Positions 46,903 to 63,985 of a DNA stretch of 64,000 bases are shown piece after piece. Source of the stretch: Agrococcus sp. Marseille-P2731 (lineage in GTDB: Bacteria; Actinomycetota; Actinomycetes; Actinomycetales; Microbacteriaceae); NCBI RefSeq assembly GCF_900117395.1, contig NZ_FPEG01000001.1, positions 750,119-814,118 on the forward strand, written 5' to 3'. The notes beneath the pieces were generated by a model. It saw only the letters and a list, made by a program, of their open reading frames with translations. It was not told the origin of the DNA and searched no databases. Within the stretch, counting starts at the first letter, position 1. Each line of letters begins with the position of its first letter. The translations under genes and the position numbers were made by a program.

Positions 46903-46908
46903 TAGGAT
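46903..46908 (+). promoter_or_regulatory. -10 box TAGGAT for pheS
   Basis: Six nt before the pheS GTG at 46915. No tRNA-sensing leader or attenuator precedes pheS. Confidence 0.55.
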
Positions 46909-46914
46909 CGTCGG

Positions 46915-47961
46915 GTGCCCCACCCCGATGATCCTGCCGGCCTCGGCGCGCGCGTCGACGCCGCCGTGACCGCGGCCCTCGCCGCGATCGAAGCCGCCCA
47001 GTCCACCGCCGAGCTGCAGGCCGCGAAGGCCGCGCACAACGGCCAGGGGAGCGAGCTCGCTGCCCTGAACGGCAGCCTCCGCGACGTCGCTCCCGAGGAG
47101 CGCAAGGCCGCCGGCCAGATCATCGGCGCTGGCCGCGGCCGCGTCGGCGCCGCGATCACCGAGCGGCAGGCGCAGCTCGCCGCCGCCGAGGAGCAGGCGC
47201 AGCTCGAGGCCGAGCGCATCGACGTGACCGCGCTGCCGCGCATCCGCGCCGTCGGTGGACGGCATCCGCTCACCATGCTCAGCGAAGAGATGGGCGATGT
47301 CTTCGTCGGCATGGGCTGGGAGATCGCCGAGGGGCCGGAGCTCGAGCACGAGTGGTACAACTTCGACTCGCTCAACGTCGACCCCGACCACCCCGCGCGC
47401 GGCGAGTCCGACACCTTCTACGTCGCGCCCGCCGACCGGCACATGGTGCTGCGCACGCAGACGAGCCCGGTGCAGATGCGCTCCATGCTCACGCGGGAGC
47501 TGCCCATCTACATCGTCGCCCCCGGCCGCGTCTACCGCACGGACGACATCGACGCCACGCATCTCCCGGTCTTCACGCAGATCGAGGGCCTCGCCGTCGA
47601 CAAGGGCCTCACCATGGCCAACCTGCGCGGCACGCTCGAGCACCTCGCCCGCATCATGTTCGGCGAGGAGGCGAAGATCCGCCTGCGCCCCAACTACTTC
47701 CCGTTCACCGAGCCGAGCGCCGAGATGGATGTCTGGCACCCGGGCATGCGCGGCGGCCCGCGCTGGGTGGAGTGGGGCGGCTGCGGCATGGTGAACCCCA
47801 ACGTGCTGCGCGCCGCGGGCATCGACCCCGAGGTCTACTCGGGCTTCGCGTTCGGCATGGGCATCGAGCGCACCCTGCAGTTCCGATACCAGCTCGACGA
47901 CATGCGCGACATGATCGAGGGCGACGTGCGCTTCACCGAGCAGTTCGGGATGGTGATCTGA
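46915..47961 (+). CDS. pheS: Phenylalanyl-tRNA synthetase alpha chain
   Basis: 348 residues. N-terminal coiled coil (about 10-90) that binds tRNA, then the class-II core: motif 1 HPLTMLSEEMGDVFVGMGW, motif 2 TSPVQMRSM...YRTDDIDATHLPVFTQIEGL, motif 3 GFAFGMGIERTL. GTG start, leaderless. The last base of its stop is the first base of the pheT ATG. Confidence 0.97.
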   Translation: MPHPDDPAGLGARVDAAVTAALAAIEAAQSTAELQAAKAAHNGQGSELAALNGSLRDVAPEERKAAGQIIGAGRGRVGAAITERQAQLAAAEEQAQLEAERIDVTALPRIRAVGGRHPLTMLSEEMGDVFVGMGWEIAEGPELEHEWYNFDSLNVDPDHPARGESDTFYVAPADRHMVLRTQTSPVQMRSMLTRELPIYIVAPGRVYRTDDIDATHLPVFTQIEGLAVDKGLTMANLRGTLEHLARIMFGEEAKIRLRPNYFPFTEPSAEMDVWHPGMRGGPRWVEWGGCGMVNPNVLRAAGIDPEVYSGFAFGMGIERTLQFRYQLDDMRDMIEGDVRFTEQFGMVI

Positions 47962-50456
47962 TGCGGATTCCGCTGTCTTGGCTCGCAGAGCACGTCGAGC
48001 TGCCGAAGGAGGGCGCCGCCGAGTGGCTGCACGAGCAGCTCGTGCGCGTCGGCTTCGAGGAGGAGGCCGTCCACGGCGGCGACCTGCGCGGCCCGATCGT
48101 CGTCGGCCGCGTGCTCGAGCTCGTCGAGGAGCCGCAGAAGAACGGCAAGGTCATCCGCTGGTGCCAGGTCGACGTCGGCGAGGCGAACGGCGGCGTGCGC
48201 GGCATCGTCTGCGGCGCCCTGAACTTCGTCGAGGGCGACCGCGTCGTCGTCACGCTGCCGGGCTCGGCCCTCGGCGACTTCGAGATCGCGGCGCGCAAGA
48301 CCTACGGCCACGTCTCCGACGGCATGATCGCCTCGGTGCGCGAGCTGGGCATCGGCGACGACCACGACGGCATCATGCGCCTCGACGAGCTCGGCATCCC
48401 GGGTGAGGTCGGGTCGGATGCGCTGGCGCTGCTGGGTCTGGACGACCAGGCGGTCGAGATCAACGTCACGCCCGATCGCGGCTACGCCCTGTCGATCCGC
48501 GGCATCGCCCGCGAGCTGGCCTCGTCGATCGGCGCGCCGTTCACCGACCCGGCGGAGACCGCGCGCCGCGCCGTCGACCTCGGCACCCCATCCGGCTTCG
48601 GCCTCTCGATCGACGACGACGCGCCCATCCGCGGCAACGTGGGCTGCTCGCGCTTCATCGTGCGCGTCGTGCGCGGCATCGACCAGACGCTGCCGACCCC
48701 GGCGTGGATGGTCTCGCGACTGCGCCTGGCCGGCATGCGCTCGGTCTCGATCGGCGTCGACATCACGAACTACGTGATGCTCGAGCTGGGGCAGCCGACC
48801 CACGCCTACGACCTCGGCAAGCTGCGCGGTGGCATCGCCGTGCGTCGCGCCCACGAGGGCGAGCGCATCACGACGCTCGACGGCGTCGACCGCGCGCTGC
48901 ACGCCGAGGACCTCCTCATCACCGACGAGCGCGGGCCCATCGGGATCGCCGGCGTCATGGGCGGCGCCGAGACCGAGATGGATGCGTCGACGACCGACGT
49001 GGCGCTCGAGTCGGCGACCTTCGACTCGGTCTCGATCGGTCGCGCATCGCGCCGCCACCGCCTGATCTCCGAGGCGTCCAAGCGCTACGAGCGCGGCGTC
49101 GACCCTGCCGTCGCCGATGCGGCGGCAGCGCGCGTCGCGCAGCTGCTCGTCGAGCTGGCCGGCGGCACCATCGACACCGAGCTCGGCGCCGAGGTCGGCG
49201 GGGTCAGTGAGATGCGGCCCATCGCGATCCCGGTCGGCTACTGGAGCGAGCTCACGGGCGCTGACTACACCACGGACGAAGCGCGGCGCGCGCTGCTGGC
49301 GATCGGAGCATCCGTCGACGAGGGCGAGGCTGCTGACGCCGCCAGCTGGGTCGTGACGCCCCCGACGTGGCGCCCCGACCTCGTCGACCGAGAAGGCCTC
49401 GTCGAAGAGGTGGCGCGCATCGTCGGCTTCGACCGCATCCCCTCGGTGCTGCCCGTCGCCCCGCCCGGGCGCGGCCTGACGCGCGCGCAGCGGCTGCGCC
49501 GCAGCGTCGCCAACGGCCTCGCGGCCGCCGGCCTCACCGAGGTGCTCGTCGCGCCCTTCGTGACCGAGCGCCAGGCGCGCATGACGGGCGACGAGCCCGT
49601 GCGCCTCGAGAACCCGCTGGACGCCGAGCGCCCGTGGCTCCGCACGGCGCTCGTGCCCGCGATGCTCGACACCGCGCACCGCAACCTCGGCCGCGGCCTG
49701 ACCGACCTGGCGCTGTTCGAGCTCGGCCGCGTCTTCCACGCGGTCGATGACCAGGGCACCGAGCACCTGCCCGAGGCGAGCGCGCGTCCCGCCGACGCGG
49801 TGCTGGCCGAGCTCGACCGCCTGCCGGCGCAGCCCGACCGCGCGGCCGTGCTGATGCTCGGAGAGCGCGTGCGCAAGCAGCCCGGTCGCGCGGCGGAGCG
49901 CTACGGCATCGCCGACGCGGTCGAGGCGAGCGCGCGCATCGCCCGTACGCTCGGGCTCGAGCTCGACGTGCGCCAGGGGCAGCGCGAGTGGCTGCACCCG
50001 GGCCGCGCCGCTGAGCTGCTCGTGGGCGACGAGGTCGTCGGCGTGGCAGGTGAGCTGCTGCCGCAGATCGCGGCGGACGCCGACCTGCCGCGCGTGGTCG
50101 CGGTGGCAGAGCTCGACCTGAGCGCTCTGCAGCGCCTCGCCCGCGTCGGTCTCGACACGCAGCTCATCGCGCCGGTGCCGGCGGCGACGCAGGACCTGTC
50201 GCTCGTGGTGCCCATCGAGGTGCCGGCCGGCGACGTGTGCCGCGCGGTGCGCGAGGGCGCGGGAGCGCTGCTCGAGCACATCGCGCTCGTGGACGACTAC
50301 CGCGGGCAGGGGCTCGAGGCCGGCGAGAAGTCACTCACCTTCGCGCTCCGCTTCCGCGCCGCCGACCGCACGCTCACGGCCGCCGAGGCATCCGAGGCGA
50401 AGCTCGCCGGGCTCGCGGTCGCGACCGAGCGCTTCGGCGCCAGGCTGCGGGAGTAG
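47961..50456 (+). CDS. pheT: Phenylalanyl-tRNA synthetase beta chain
   Basis: 831 residues, full length. N-terminal B2 tRNA-binding (EMAP-like) domain (about 40-150, GKVIRWCQVDVG and VCGALNFVEGDRVVV), B3/B4 editing domain, B5 and the catalytic-like module, and a C-terminal ferredoxin-like anticodon-binding domain (DLSLVVPIEVPAGDV..., LVDDYRGQGL). Forms the alpha2-beta2 enzyme. Ends in TAG, which doubles as part of the next gene's -10 box. Confidence 0.97.
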   Translation: MRIPLSWLAEHVELPKEGAAEWLHEQLVRVGFEEEAVHGGDLRGPIVVGRVLELVEEPQKNGKVIRWCQVDVGEANGGVRGIVCGALNFVEGDRVVVTLPGSALGDFEIAARKTYGHVSDGMIASVRELGIGDDHDGIMRLDELGIPGEVGSDALALLGLDDQAVEINVTPDRGYALSIRGIARELASSIGAPFTDPAETARRAVDLGTPSGFGLSIDDDAPIRGNVGCSRFIVRVVRGIDQTLPTPAWMVSRLRLAGMRSVSIGVDITNYVMLELGQPTHAYDLGKLRGGIAVRRAHEGERITTLDGVDRALHAEDLLITDERGPIGIAGVMGGAETEMDASTTDVALESATFDSVSIGRASRRHRLISEASKRYERGVDPAVADAAAARVAQLLVELAGGTIDTELGAEVGGVSEMRPIAIPVGYWSELTGADYTTDEARRALLAIGASVDEGEAADAASWVVTPPTWRPDLVDREGLVEEVARIVGFDRIPSVLPVAPPGRGLTRAQRLRRSVANGLAAAGLTEVLVAPFVTERQARMTGDEPVRLENPLDAERPWLRTALVPAMLDTAHRNLGRGLTDLALFELGRVFHAVDDQGTEHLPEASARPADAVLAELDRLPAQPDRAAVLMLGERVRKQPGRAAERYGIADAVEASARIARTLGLELDVRQGQREWLHPGRAAELLVGDEVVGVAGELLPQIAADADLPRVVAVAELDLSALQRLARVGLDTQLIAPVPAATQDLSLVVPIEVPAGDVCRAVREGAGALLEHIALVDDYRGQGLEAGEKSLTFALRFRAADRTLTAAEASEAKLAGLAVATERFGARLRE

Positions 50457-50459
50457 CAT
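50454..50459 (+). promoter_or_regulatory. -10 box TAGCAT for the SIMPL gene, overlapping the pheT stop
   Basis: The pheT TAG stop is its first half; the ATG at 50467 is 7 nt after it. Confidence 0.5.
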
Positions 50460-50466
50460 CCGCGGC

Positions 50467-51183
50467 ATGGTCGACATCACGGTGCGGGGCACGGCCCTCG
50501 AGCGCGCGAGCGCAGAGCTGGCGACGGTGACGGTGCACTCCCGGTGGAGCGCGTCGAGCGCGGAGGCAGCGATGCGGGCGGTCGCGGATGCCCACGCGCG
50601 CATCGTCGCCGACGCCCAGGCGCACGAGGCCGCAGGCGCCGCGGCGTCCTGGCACGCCGACCGCGTGTGGATCTCGCACCACGAGGAGTGGGTCGGCGAG
50701 GGAGAGCCGCGTCGCTCGGTCTACACGGCCAGCGCAGCGGTGACCGTGCGCTTCACCGACTTCGAGGCGCTCGGCACGTGGATCGGCAGTGTCGGCGTGC
50801 ACAAGACGCACGAGGTGGGCGGCATCGAGTGGTCGCTCACCGACGCCACCGTGCGGGAGCGCTCGCGCGTCGCCCGTGCGCGAGCGATCGCCGACGCGGT
50901 CGAGCGCGCCGCCGACTACGCGAGCGCCGCGGGGCTCGGCTCGCCCGTCGTCGACGCCATCCAGGAGCCCGGCACGACGCCGCCCGCGATGCCCATGGCC
51001 AAGGGTGCCGCGCGCATGGCGACGATGTCGGCAGAGGCGGATGCGGCTCCCGCGGTCTCGCTCGAGGCCGGCGAGATCGAGGTCAGTGCGGCCGTCGAGG
51101 TGCGCTTCGTGGTCGATCCGCCGAGCGGAAGCGGCGAGGCTCCGGCCGTCGGCCGGGCGAGCTGGGCATCGCAGGCCCAGTAG
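50467..51183 (+). CDS. SIMPL (DUF541) domain protein
   Basis: 238 residues. The pattern ITVRGTALERASAELATVTVHS and the alternating strand-helix repeat with RARAIADAVERAADYASAAGL belong to the SIMPL/YggE family, linked elsewhere to oxidative-stress or kinase-associated roles; the molecular function is not settled. No signal peptide, unlike E. coli YggE, so it is cytoplasmic. Lies between pheT and argC with own promoter. Confidence 0.8.
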   Translation: MVDITVRGTALERASAELATVTVHSRWSASSAEAAMRAVADAHARIVADAQAHEAAGAAASWHADRVWISHHEEWVGEGEPRRSVYTASAAVTVRFTDFEALGTWIGSVGVHKTHEVGGIEWSLTDATVRERSRVARARAIADAVERAADYASAAGLGSPVVDAIQEPGTTPPAMPMAKGAARMATMSAEADAAPAVSLEAGEIEVSAAVEVRFVVDPPSGSGEAPAVGRASWASQAQ

Positions 51184-51186
51184 CCT
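51181..51186 (+). promoter_or_regulatory. -10 box TAGCCT for argC, overlapping the SIMPL gene stop
   Basis: Six nt before the argC ATG; the stop TAG is the first half. A GGAGG 1 nt before the ATG is too close for normal ribosome binding. Confidence 0.5.
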
Positions 51187-51192
51187 GGAGGC

Positions 51193-52239
51193 ATGAGCCT
51201 CTCCGTCGCCGTCGCAGGCGCGAGCGGATACGCAGGTGGCGAGCTGCTGCGGCTGCTCGCGCAGCACCCGGAGCTCGACGTGCGCACGGTCACCGCGCAC
51301 TCGAACGCCGGCCAGCCCCTCGTCTCCGTGCACTCGAACCTGCGCTCCCTCGCATCGCTGACCTTCCAGGAGACCTCGCCTGAGGTGCTCGCGGGGCACG
51401 ACGTCGTCTTCCTCGCGCTGCCGCACGGGCACTCCGGCGCGCTCGCCGCGCAGCTGCCCGAGTCGACGCTCGTCGTCGACGCGGGTGCCGATCACCGGCT
51501 CGAGAGCGCCGATGACTGGCAGGCCTTCTACGGCAGCGAGCACTCGGGCACCTGGCCCTACGGCATGCCCGAGCTCATCCTCGCCGACGGGGGCCGGCAG
51601 CGCCGCGAGCTGCGCGCCGCGCGTCGCATCGCCGTGCCGGGCTGCAACGCCACCGCGGTGACGCTCGCGATCGCGCCAGGCATCGCCGCCGGCCTCATCG
51701 ACACCACCGCCATCACCTCGGTGCTCGCCGTCGGCTCCTCCGGCGCCGGCCGGGCGGCGAAGACGAACCTGCTGGCCGCCGAGCTCACGGGCTCGGCGAC
51801 GCCCTACGGCGTCGGCGGCACGCACCGCCACCTGCCCGAGATCGCGCAGAACCTGCGCGCTGCCGGCGCCGAGCGCATCCGCCACTCGTTCACGCCGGTG
51901 CTCGTGCCCATGTCGCGCGGCATCCTCGCGACCGTCACGGCGCCGCTCGTCGGCGACGCGACGGCCGAGCTCGTGCGCTCTGCCTGGCTGAGTGCCTACG
52001 GCGATGAGGCGTTCATCCACATCACGCCCGCCGGCGAGTACCCGCGCACCGCCGACGTGGTGGGCTCCAACGCCGTGCACCTGGGCATCGGGCTCGACGA
52101 GGCAGCGGGGCGCGTCGTCGTCATCGCTGCGATCGACAACCTCGGCAAGGGCACGGCGGGCGCCGCGATCCAGTCGGCGAACATCGCGCTCGGCTTCGAC
52201 GAGGGCCTCGGCCTCTCGATCGACGGGGTCGCGCCGTGA
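51193..52239 (+). CDS. argC: N-acetyl-gamma-glutamyl-phosphate reductase
   Basis: 348 residues. [20 protein letters not shown] is the NADPH loop; the catalytic cysteine is in [16 protein letters not shown]-dependent third step of arginine synthesis. First gene of a run of overlapping arg genes; stop overlaps argJ. No ARG box could be picked out by eye. Confidence 0.95.
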   Translation: MSLSVAVAGASGYAGGELLRLLAQHPELDVRTVTAHSNAGQPLVSVHSNLRSLASLTFQETSPEVLAGHDVVFLALPHGHSGALAAQLPESTLVVDAGADHRLESADDWQAFYGSEHSGTWPYGMPELILADGGRQRRELRAARRIAVPGCNATAVTLAIAPGIAAGLIDTTAITSVLAVGSSGAGRAAKTNLLAAELTGSATPYGVGGTHRHLPEIAQNLRAAGAERIRHSFTPVLVPMSRGILATVTAPLVGDATAELVRSAWLSAYGDEAFIHITPAGEYPRTADVVGSNAVHLGIGLDEAAGRVVVIAAIDNLGKGTAGAAIQSANIALGFDEGLGLSIDGVAP

Positions 52240-53403
52240 GCGTCACAGCAGCGAGGGGCTTCCGGGCCGCGGGCGTGACCGCCGGGCTCAAGGCGAGCGG
52301 CGGGCTCGACGTCGCCCTCGTCGTCAACGATGGCCCGCTCTCGGCGGCAGCCGGCGTCTTCACCGCCAACCGCGCGAAGGCCAATCCGGTGCTCTGGAGC
52401 CAGCAGGCCCTCGCGGGCGGCAGCGCGCGCGCCGTCATCCTCAACTCCGGTGGTGCCAACTGCTTCACCGGCGCCTTCGGCTTCCAGACCACGCACCAGA
52501 CCGCCGAGCGCGTCGCCGAGCGGCTGAGCGCTGCCGGGGTGCCCATCGGCGCGATCGACGTGCAGGTCTGCTCGACCGGCCTCATCGGCATCGGCGACGA
52601 GACCTTCCGGCAGGGGGTGCTCCGCGGCGTCGACATGGCGGCGGATGCGCTGGCGCGCTCCGGTGGGGACGACGCGGCCGCCGCCATCATGACGACCGAC
52701 AACCACCCGAAGCAGGCGGTCGCCGCGGGCGCCGAGGGTGCCTGGACGGTCGGCGGCATGGCGAAGGGGGCCGGCATGCTGGCCCCGGGCCTCGCGACCA
52801 TGCTCGTCGTGCTCACGACCGACGCGGTCGCCGACTCGGCAGTGCTCGACCGCGCGCTGCGCGCGGCGACCCGGGTGACGTTCGACCGGCTCGACTCCGA
52901 CGGCTGCATGTCCACGAACGACACGGTCCTGCTGCTCGCGAGCGGCGCGTCCGGCACCACGCCAGACGAGGCCGAGCTGACCGCCGCGGTCACCGCGGTC
53001 TGCGATGACCTGGCCGCGCAGCTGCAGCTCGACGCCGAGGGCGCGAGCCACGACATCACGATCGAGGTGCGCTCGGCCGAGAGCGAGGACGACGCGGTCG
53101 TCGTCGCGCGCTCGGTGGCGCGCTCGAACCTCTTCAAGGCGGCGATCTTCGGCAACGATCCCAACTGGGGCCGCGTGCTGGCGGCGATCGGCACGACCGA
53201 TGCGGCCTTCGACCCCTACGCGGTCGACGTCTCCTTCAACGGGGTGCGCGTCTGCCACGCGGGCGAGCCCGACCGCCCGCGCGAGGAGGTCGACCTGGCG
53301 CCGCGCGCGACCCACATCGTGATCGACCTCTTCGCGGGCGACGCGACCGCGAGCATCCGCACCAACGACCTCACCCACGACTACGTCCACGAGAACTCCG
53401 CAT

Positions 53404-53414
<11 letters not shown>
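52236..53414 (+). CDS. argJ: Ornithine acetyltransferase / N-acetylglutamate synthase
   Basis: 392 residues. Autocleavage occurs before T188 in the motif [13 protein letters not shown], giving alpha and beta chains. Transfers acetyl from acetylornithine to glutamate, so no separate ArgA or ArgE is needed for the cycle. GTG start; overlaps argC by 4 nt and argB by 11 nt. Confidence 0.95.
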
Positions 53415-56704
<3,290 letters not shown>

Positions 56705-56714
56705 GTTCGAGGGC

Positions 56715-58019
56715 GTGATCGAACCCGCACCCATCCAGCTCGACCCGGCATTCGGCAACGTCTGGGACGAGCTGCAGTATCGCGGCAGCGTGCACGTCTC
56801 GACCGACCCCGAGGCCCTGGAGCAGCTGCTGGGCGGCGAGCCGATCACCTACTACTGCGGATTCGACCCGACGGCGCCGAGCCTGCACCTGGGCAACCTC
56901 GTGCAGCTCATCGTCATGCGGCGGCTGCAGCTCGCGGGGCACAAGCCGCTCGCGCTGGTGGGCGGATCGACCGGCTTGATCGGGGACCCGAAGCCGACGA
57001 GCGAGCGGCAGCTGAACGAGCGCGAGACCGTCGCCGAGTGGGTCACCTACCTGCAGGCGCAGGTGCTGCGCTTCCTCTCGGACGAGGGCGAGAACGCGGT
57101 GCGGCTCGTCAACAACCTCGACTGGACGGCGCCGATGTCGACGGTCGACTTCCTCCGCGAGGTCGGGAAGCACTTCCGGGTCGGCACGATGCTGCGCAAG
57201 GACGCGGTGGCGTCCCGCATGGAGTCGGATGAGGGGATCTCCTACGCCGAGTTCAGCTACCAGGTGCTGCAGGGGCTCGACTTCCGAGAGCTGCACCTCC
57301 GCTACGGCTGCGTGCTGCAGACCGGTGGCAGCGACCAGTGGGGCAACCTCGTCTCGGGCACGGAGCTGCTGCGCAAGGCGGAGGGTGTGCATGCGCACGC
57401 CATCGGCACGCCGCTGATCACGGACGCGGACGGCACGAAGTTCGGCAAGAGCGAGGGCAACGCCGTCTGGCTCGATGCGAAGCTCACCACGCCGTACGCG
57501 ATGTACCAGTTCTGGCTCAACCAGGACGACGCGATCGTCGTGCAGCTGCTGAAGACCTTCACGTTCCTGCCGTCGGCTCGGATCGAGGAGCTCGCGCAGG
57601 CGACGATCGACGCGCCGTTCCGCCGTGAGGCGCAGAAGGAGCTCGCCGTGCAGGTCACGTCGTTCATCCACGGCGCAGAGGAGACGCAGCGCGCCATCGA
57701 TGCCTCGGCCGCGCTGTTCGGGTCCGGCGACCTCGACGCCCTCGACGAGCCGACGCTCGCTGCGGCGGTCGCCTCGCTCGACAAGCAGGCGACGGCTACC
57801 CCGGATGCGCCGGTCCTGCAGCTGCTGCAGGAGACCGGTCTGGTCTCGACGCTGTCGGAGGGTCGCCGGGCGTTCGCCCAGGGTGGGGTGAGCGTCAACA
57901 ACGAGCGGGTCGACGACGCCAATGCGACGCTCGAGGGTCGACTCCTGCACGGCAGGTTCGCGGTGCTGCGTCGCGGCAAGAAGACGCTCGCGGGCATCGA
58001 CGCGGGCGCAGACGCCTGA
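56715..58019 (+). CDS. tyrS: Tyrosyl-tRNA synthetase
   Basis: 434 residues, class I. The HIGH motif is PSLHLGN (about residues 54-60), the KMSKS-type motif is KFGKS (about 240), and a C-terminal S4 domain (about 370-430) binds tRNA. The N-terminus QLDPAFGNVWDELQYRGSVHVST is typical. GTG start, apparently leaderless and not T-box controlled. Confidence 0.96.
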   Translation: MIEPAPIQLDPAFGNVWDELQYRGSVHVSTDPEALEQLLGGEPITYYCGFDPTAPSLHLGNLVQLIVMRRLQLAGHKPLALVGGSTGLIGDPKPTSERQLNERETVAEWVTYLQAQVLRFLSDEGENAVRLVNNLDWTAPMSTVDFLREVGKHFRVGTMLRKDAVASRMESDEGISYAEFSYQVLQGLDFRELHLRYGCVLQTGGSDQWGNLVSGTELLRKAEGVHAHAIGTPLITDADGTKFGKSEGNAVWLDAKLTTPYAMYQFWLNQDDAIVVQLLKTFTFLPSARIEELAQATIDAPFRREAQKELAVQVTSFIHGAEETQRAIDASAALFGSGDLDALDEPTLAAAVASLDKQATATPDAPVLQLLQETGLVSTLSEGRRAFAQGGVSVNNERVDDANATLEGRLLHGRFAVLRRGKKTLAGIDAGADA

Positions 58020-58037
58020 CTCGAGGGCAGCACGGAC

Positions 58038-58065
58038 ACGACGGGGGCCTGCGGGCCCCCGTCGT
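58038..58065 (+). terminator. Terminator after tyrS
   Basis: Perfect 12-bp stem (58038-58049 with 58054-58065) and a TGCG loop, 18 nt after the stop, followed by CGTCT. Confidence 0.8.
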
Positions 58066-58425
58066 CGTCTGCCCGGGAAAAGCGGGGCGACACGCCCGGG
58101 ATGCACACGCTTTGCGGACGAGCCCGCACGTCCGTGTAATGTTTCTACCTGTCACCCCAAAGACGCAGAGCCGAGAGGCCAGCGGATCAAGAGGGACCAC
58201 CTCCTCGCCGATCGGCACCACGCACTTGCGTGCTGAGCCGGAACGCGAGTACGGTGACAATCCACTTCAACGATGAACGTGCGGAGCGCACGGCCGGCAG
58301 CGAGAGCAGTCGGCCCGCGCATCATGACGGCTGCTCAGTCGTCCCTCCCCGCGTGCCCGCATCGCGGTCACTGGGAGCAGGGAACGAGCGTCCAGCTGAC
58401 GTGAGATTCCGCACGGCGTGTCGAA
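58066..58425 (+). other. Non-coding region upstream of the rRNA promoter
   Basis: About 360 nt with no convincing gene; short open frames here have no family features. TAATGT (58137-58142) may be a -10 of an upstream rRNA promoter, but no -35 fits it well. An inverted pair GCACTTGCGTGC (58224-58235) is present. I see no tRNA. Confidence 0.5.
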
Positions 58426-58453
58426 TTGACATGGTCCGAGAAGTGGTTATGAT
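58426..58453 (+). promoter_or_regulatory. rRNA operon promoter
   Basis: -35 TTGACA (58426-58431) and -10 TATGAT (58448-58453), spacer 16 nt: close to the sigma-A consensus and the best such match in the window. Transcription would start near 58460, about 215 nt before the 16S gene. Confidence 0.85.
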
Positions 58454-58510
58454 TGAGAAGTTGCCTCGGCGCTGATCCCTGATGGGGGGAAGCACGGGAG
58501 CGTCCGATCC

Positions 58511-58525
58511 TTGAGAACTCAACAG
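58511..58525 (+). promoter_or_regulatory. boxA-like element in the rRNA leader
   Basis: TTGAGAACTCAACAG; nearly the same 15-mer (TTGAGAACTACACAG) recurs in the 16S-23S spacer at 60476-60490. Such repeated leader/spacer motifs act in antitermination or RNA processing. Confidence 0.55.
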
Positions 58526-58596
58526 CGTGCACAATGTCATATGCCAAATTATTTACTCGTCCTGCCTTCGGGCAGAACGATTCCTTTGGATGAGAC

Positions 58597-58621
58597 AGAT
58601 TGTCAGTAGACAGTCTTTTTT
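58597..58621 (+). terminator. Terminator-like hairpin in the rRNA leader
   Basis: Eight-bp stem AGATTGTC/GACAGTCT (one G-U pair), AGTA loop, followed directly by six T. It lies between the promoter and the 16S gene, about 50 nt before it. Confidence 0.5.
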
Positions 58622-58673
58622 GTCAGTTTCAAACTCGCTGCCGCCTGGTTTTTCTGGGTGGTATGCATCTTTT

Positions 58674-60203
<1,530 letters not shown>

Positions 60204-60477
60204 AGCATCTCGTCGGTTCGCCGGCGCAGAGCCACTTCGGTCGCCATGTCGATCGGTGGTCAGCTCATGGGTGGAACATTGACATTGGTGCTCGAGGGAT
60301 CGAGCTCTGCTCAGTACGGCTGCTTCGGCGGTCTGGAACGGTGGGGTTCGGGGTTCTCGGGTGCATGCACGCTGTTGGGTCCTGAGGGACCGGACGGCGC
60401 CTTTTGGCGTTGGATGACCCTCGGACCGGCCGGTTGTTGCGCGTATGCGTTTCGATCGTCGGTACCGACCGTAAGTT

Positions 60478-60502
60478 GAGAACTACACAGTGGACGCGAG
60501 CA
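60478..60502 (+). other. 23S processing stem, left arm
   Basis: The 25 nt here pair with 63731-63755 at 23 of 25 positions, bracketing the 23S gene; the usual substrate for RNase III. Confidence 0.8.
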
Positions 60503-60532
60503 TCTTAGATTCGGGCTTCGGCTCGAGTCTTG

Positions 60533-60550
60533 ATGATCTATATAGATCAT
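60533..60550 (+). repeat. Perfect 18-nt palindrome in the spacer
   Basis: ATGATCTATATAGATCAT, AT-rich in a GC-rich chromosome, about 55 nt before the 23S 5' end. Confidence 0.7.
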
Positions 60551-60602
60551 TGGTCGCCATCGTTTCGACGGTGGTGTCCTAACCAAAATACTCATGTATG
60601 TG

Positions 60603-63713
<3,111 letters not shown>

Positions 63714-63730
63714 CATATATATGAGCTTGC

Positions 63731-63755
63731 TGCTCGCGTCCACTTTGTGGTTCTC
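63731..63755 (+). other. 23S processing stem, right arm
   Basis: Pairs with 60478-60502. Part of it (GGTTCTCGA, 63749-63757) can instead fold locally with TCGAGAACC (63765-63773). Confidence 0.75.
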
Positions 63756-63823
63756 GATGTACGGTCGAGAACCGCAGCCCTCCACCCCGTGTGGAGAGCT
63801 GTGCAGACTGAAACATCAACAGT

Positions 63824-63941
63824 GTTTCGGCGGCCATAGCGAGAGGGAAACGCCCGGTCACATTCCGAACCCGGAAGCTAAGGCTCTCAGCGCCGATGGT
63901 ACTGCAGGGGGGACCCTGTGGGAGAGTAGGACACCGCCGGA
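63824..63941 (+). rRNA. rrf: 5S ribosomal RNA
   Basis: About 118 nt. GTTTCGGCGGCCATAGCG at the 5' end pairs with CACCGCCGGAC at the 3' end; the internal CGCCCGGTCACATTCCGAAC loop and GCGCCGATGGTACTGC are conserved in actinobacterial 5S. Confidence 0.97.
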
Positions 63942-63951
63942 CTTCTTTTGG

Positions 63952-63985
63952 AAAGGGGCCCCAGATTCGTCTGGGGCCCCTTTTT
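63952..63985 (+). terminator. rRNA operon terminator
   Basis: Perfect 14-bp stem AAAGGGGCCCCAGA/TCTGGGGCCCCTTT with a TTCG loop and a T-run: a textbook intrinsic terminator. Confidence 0.93.
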
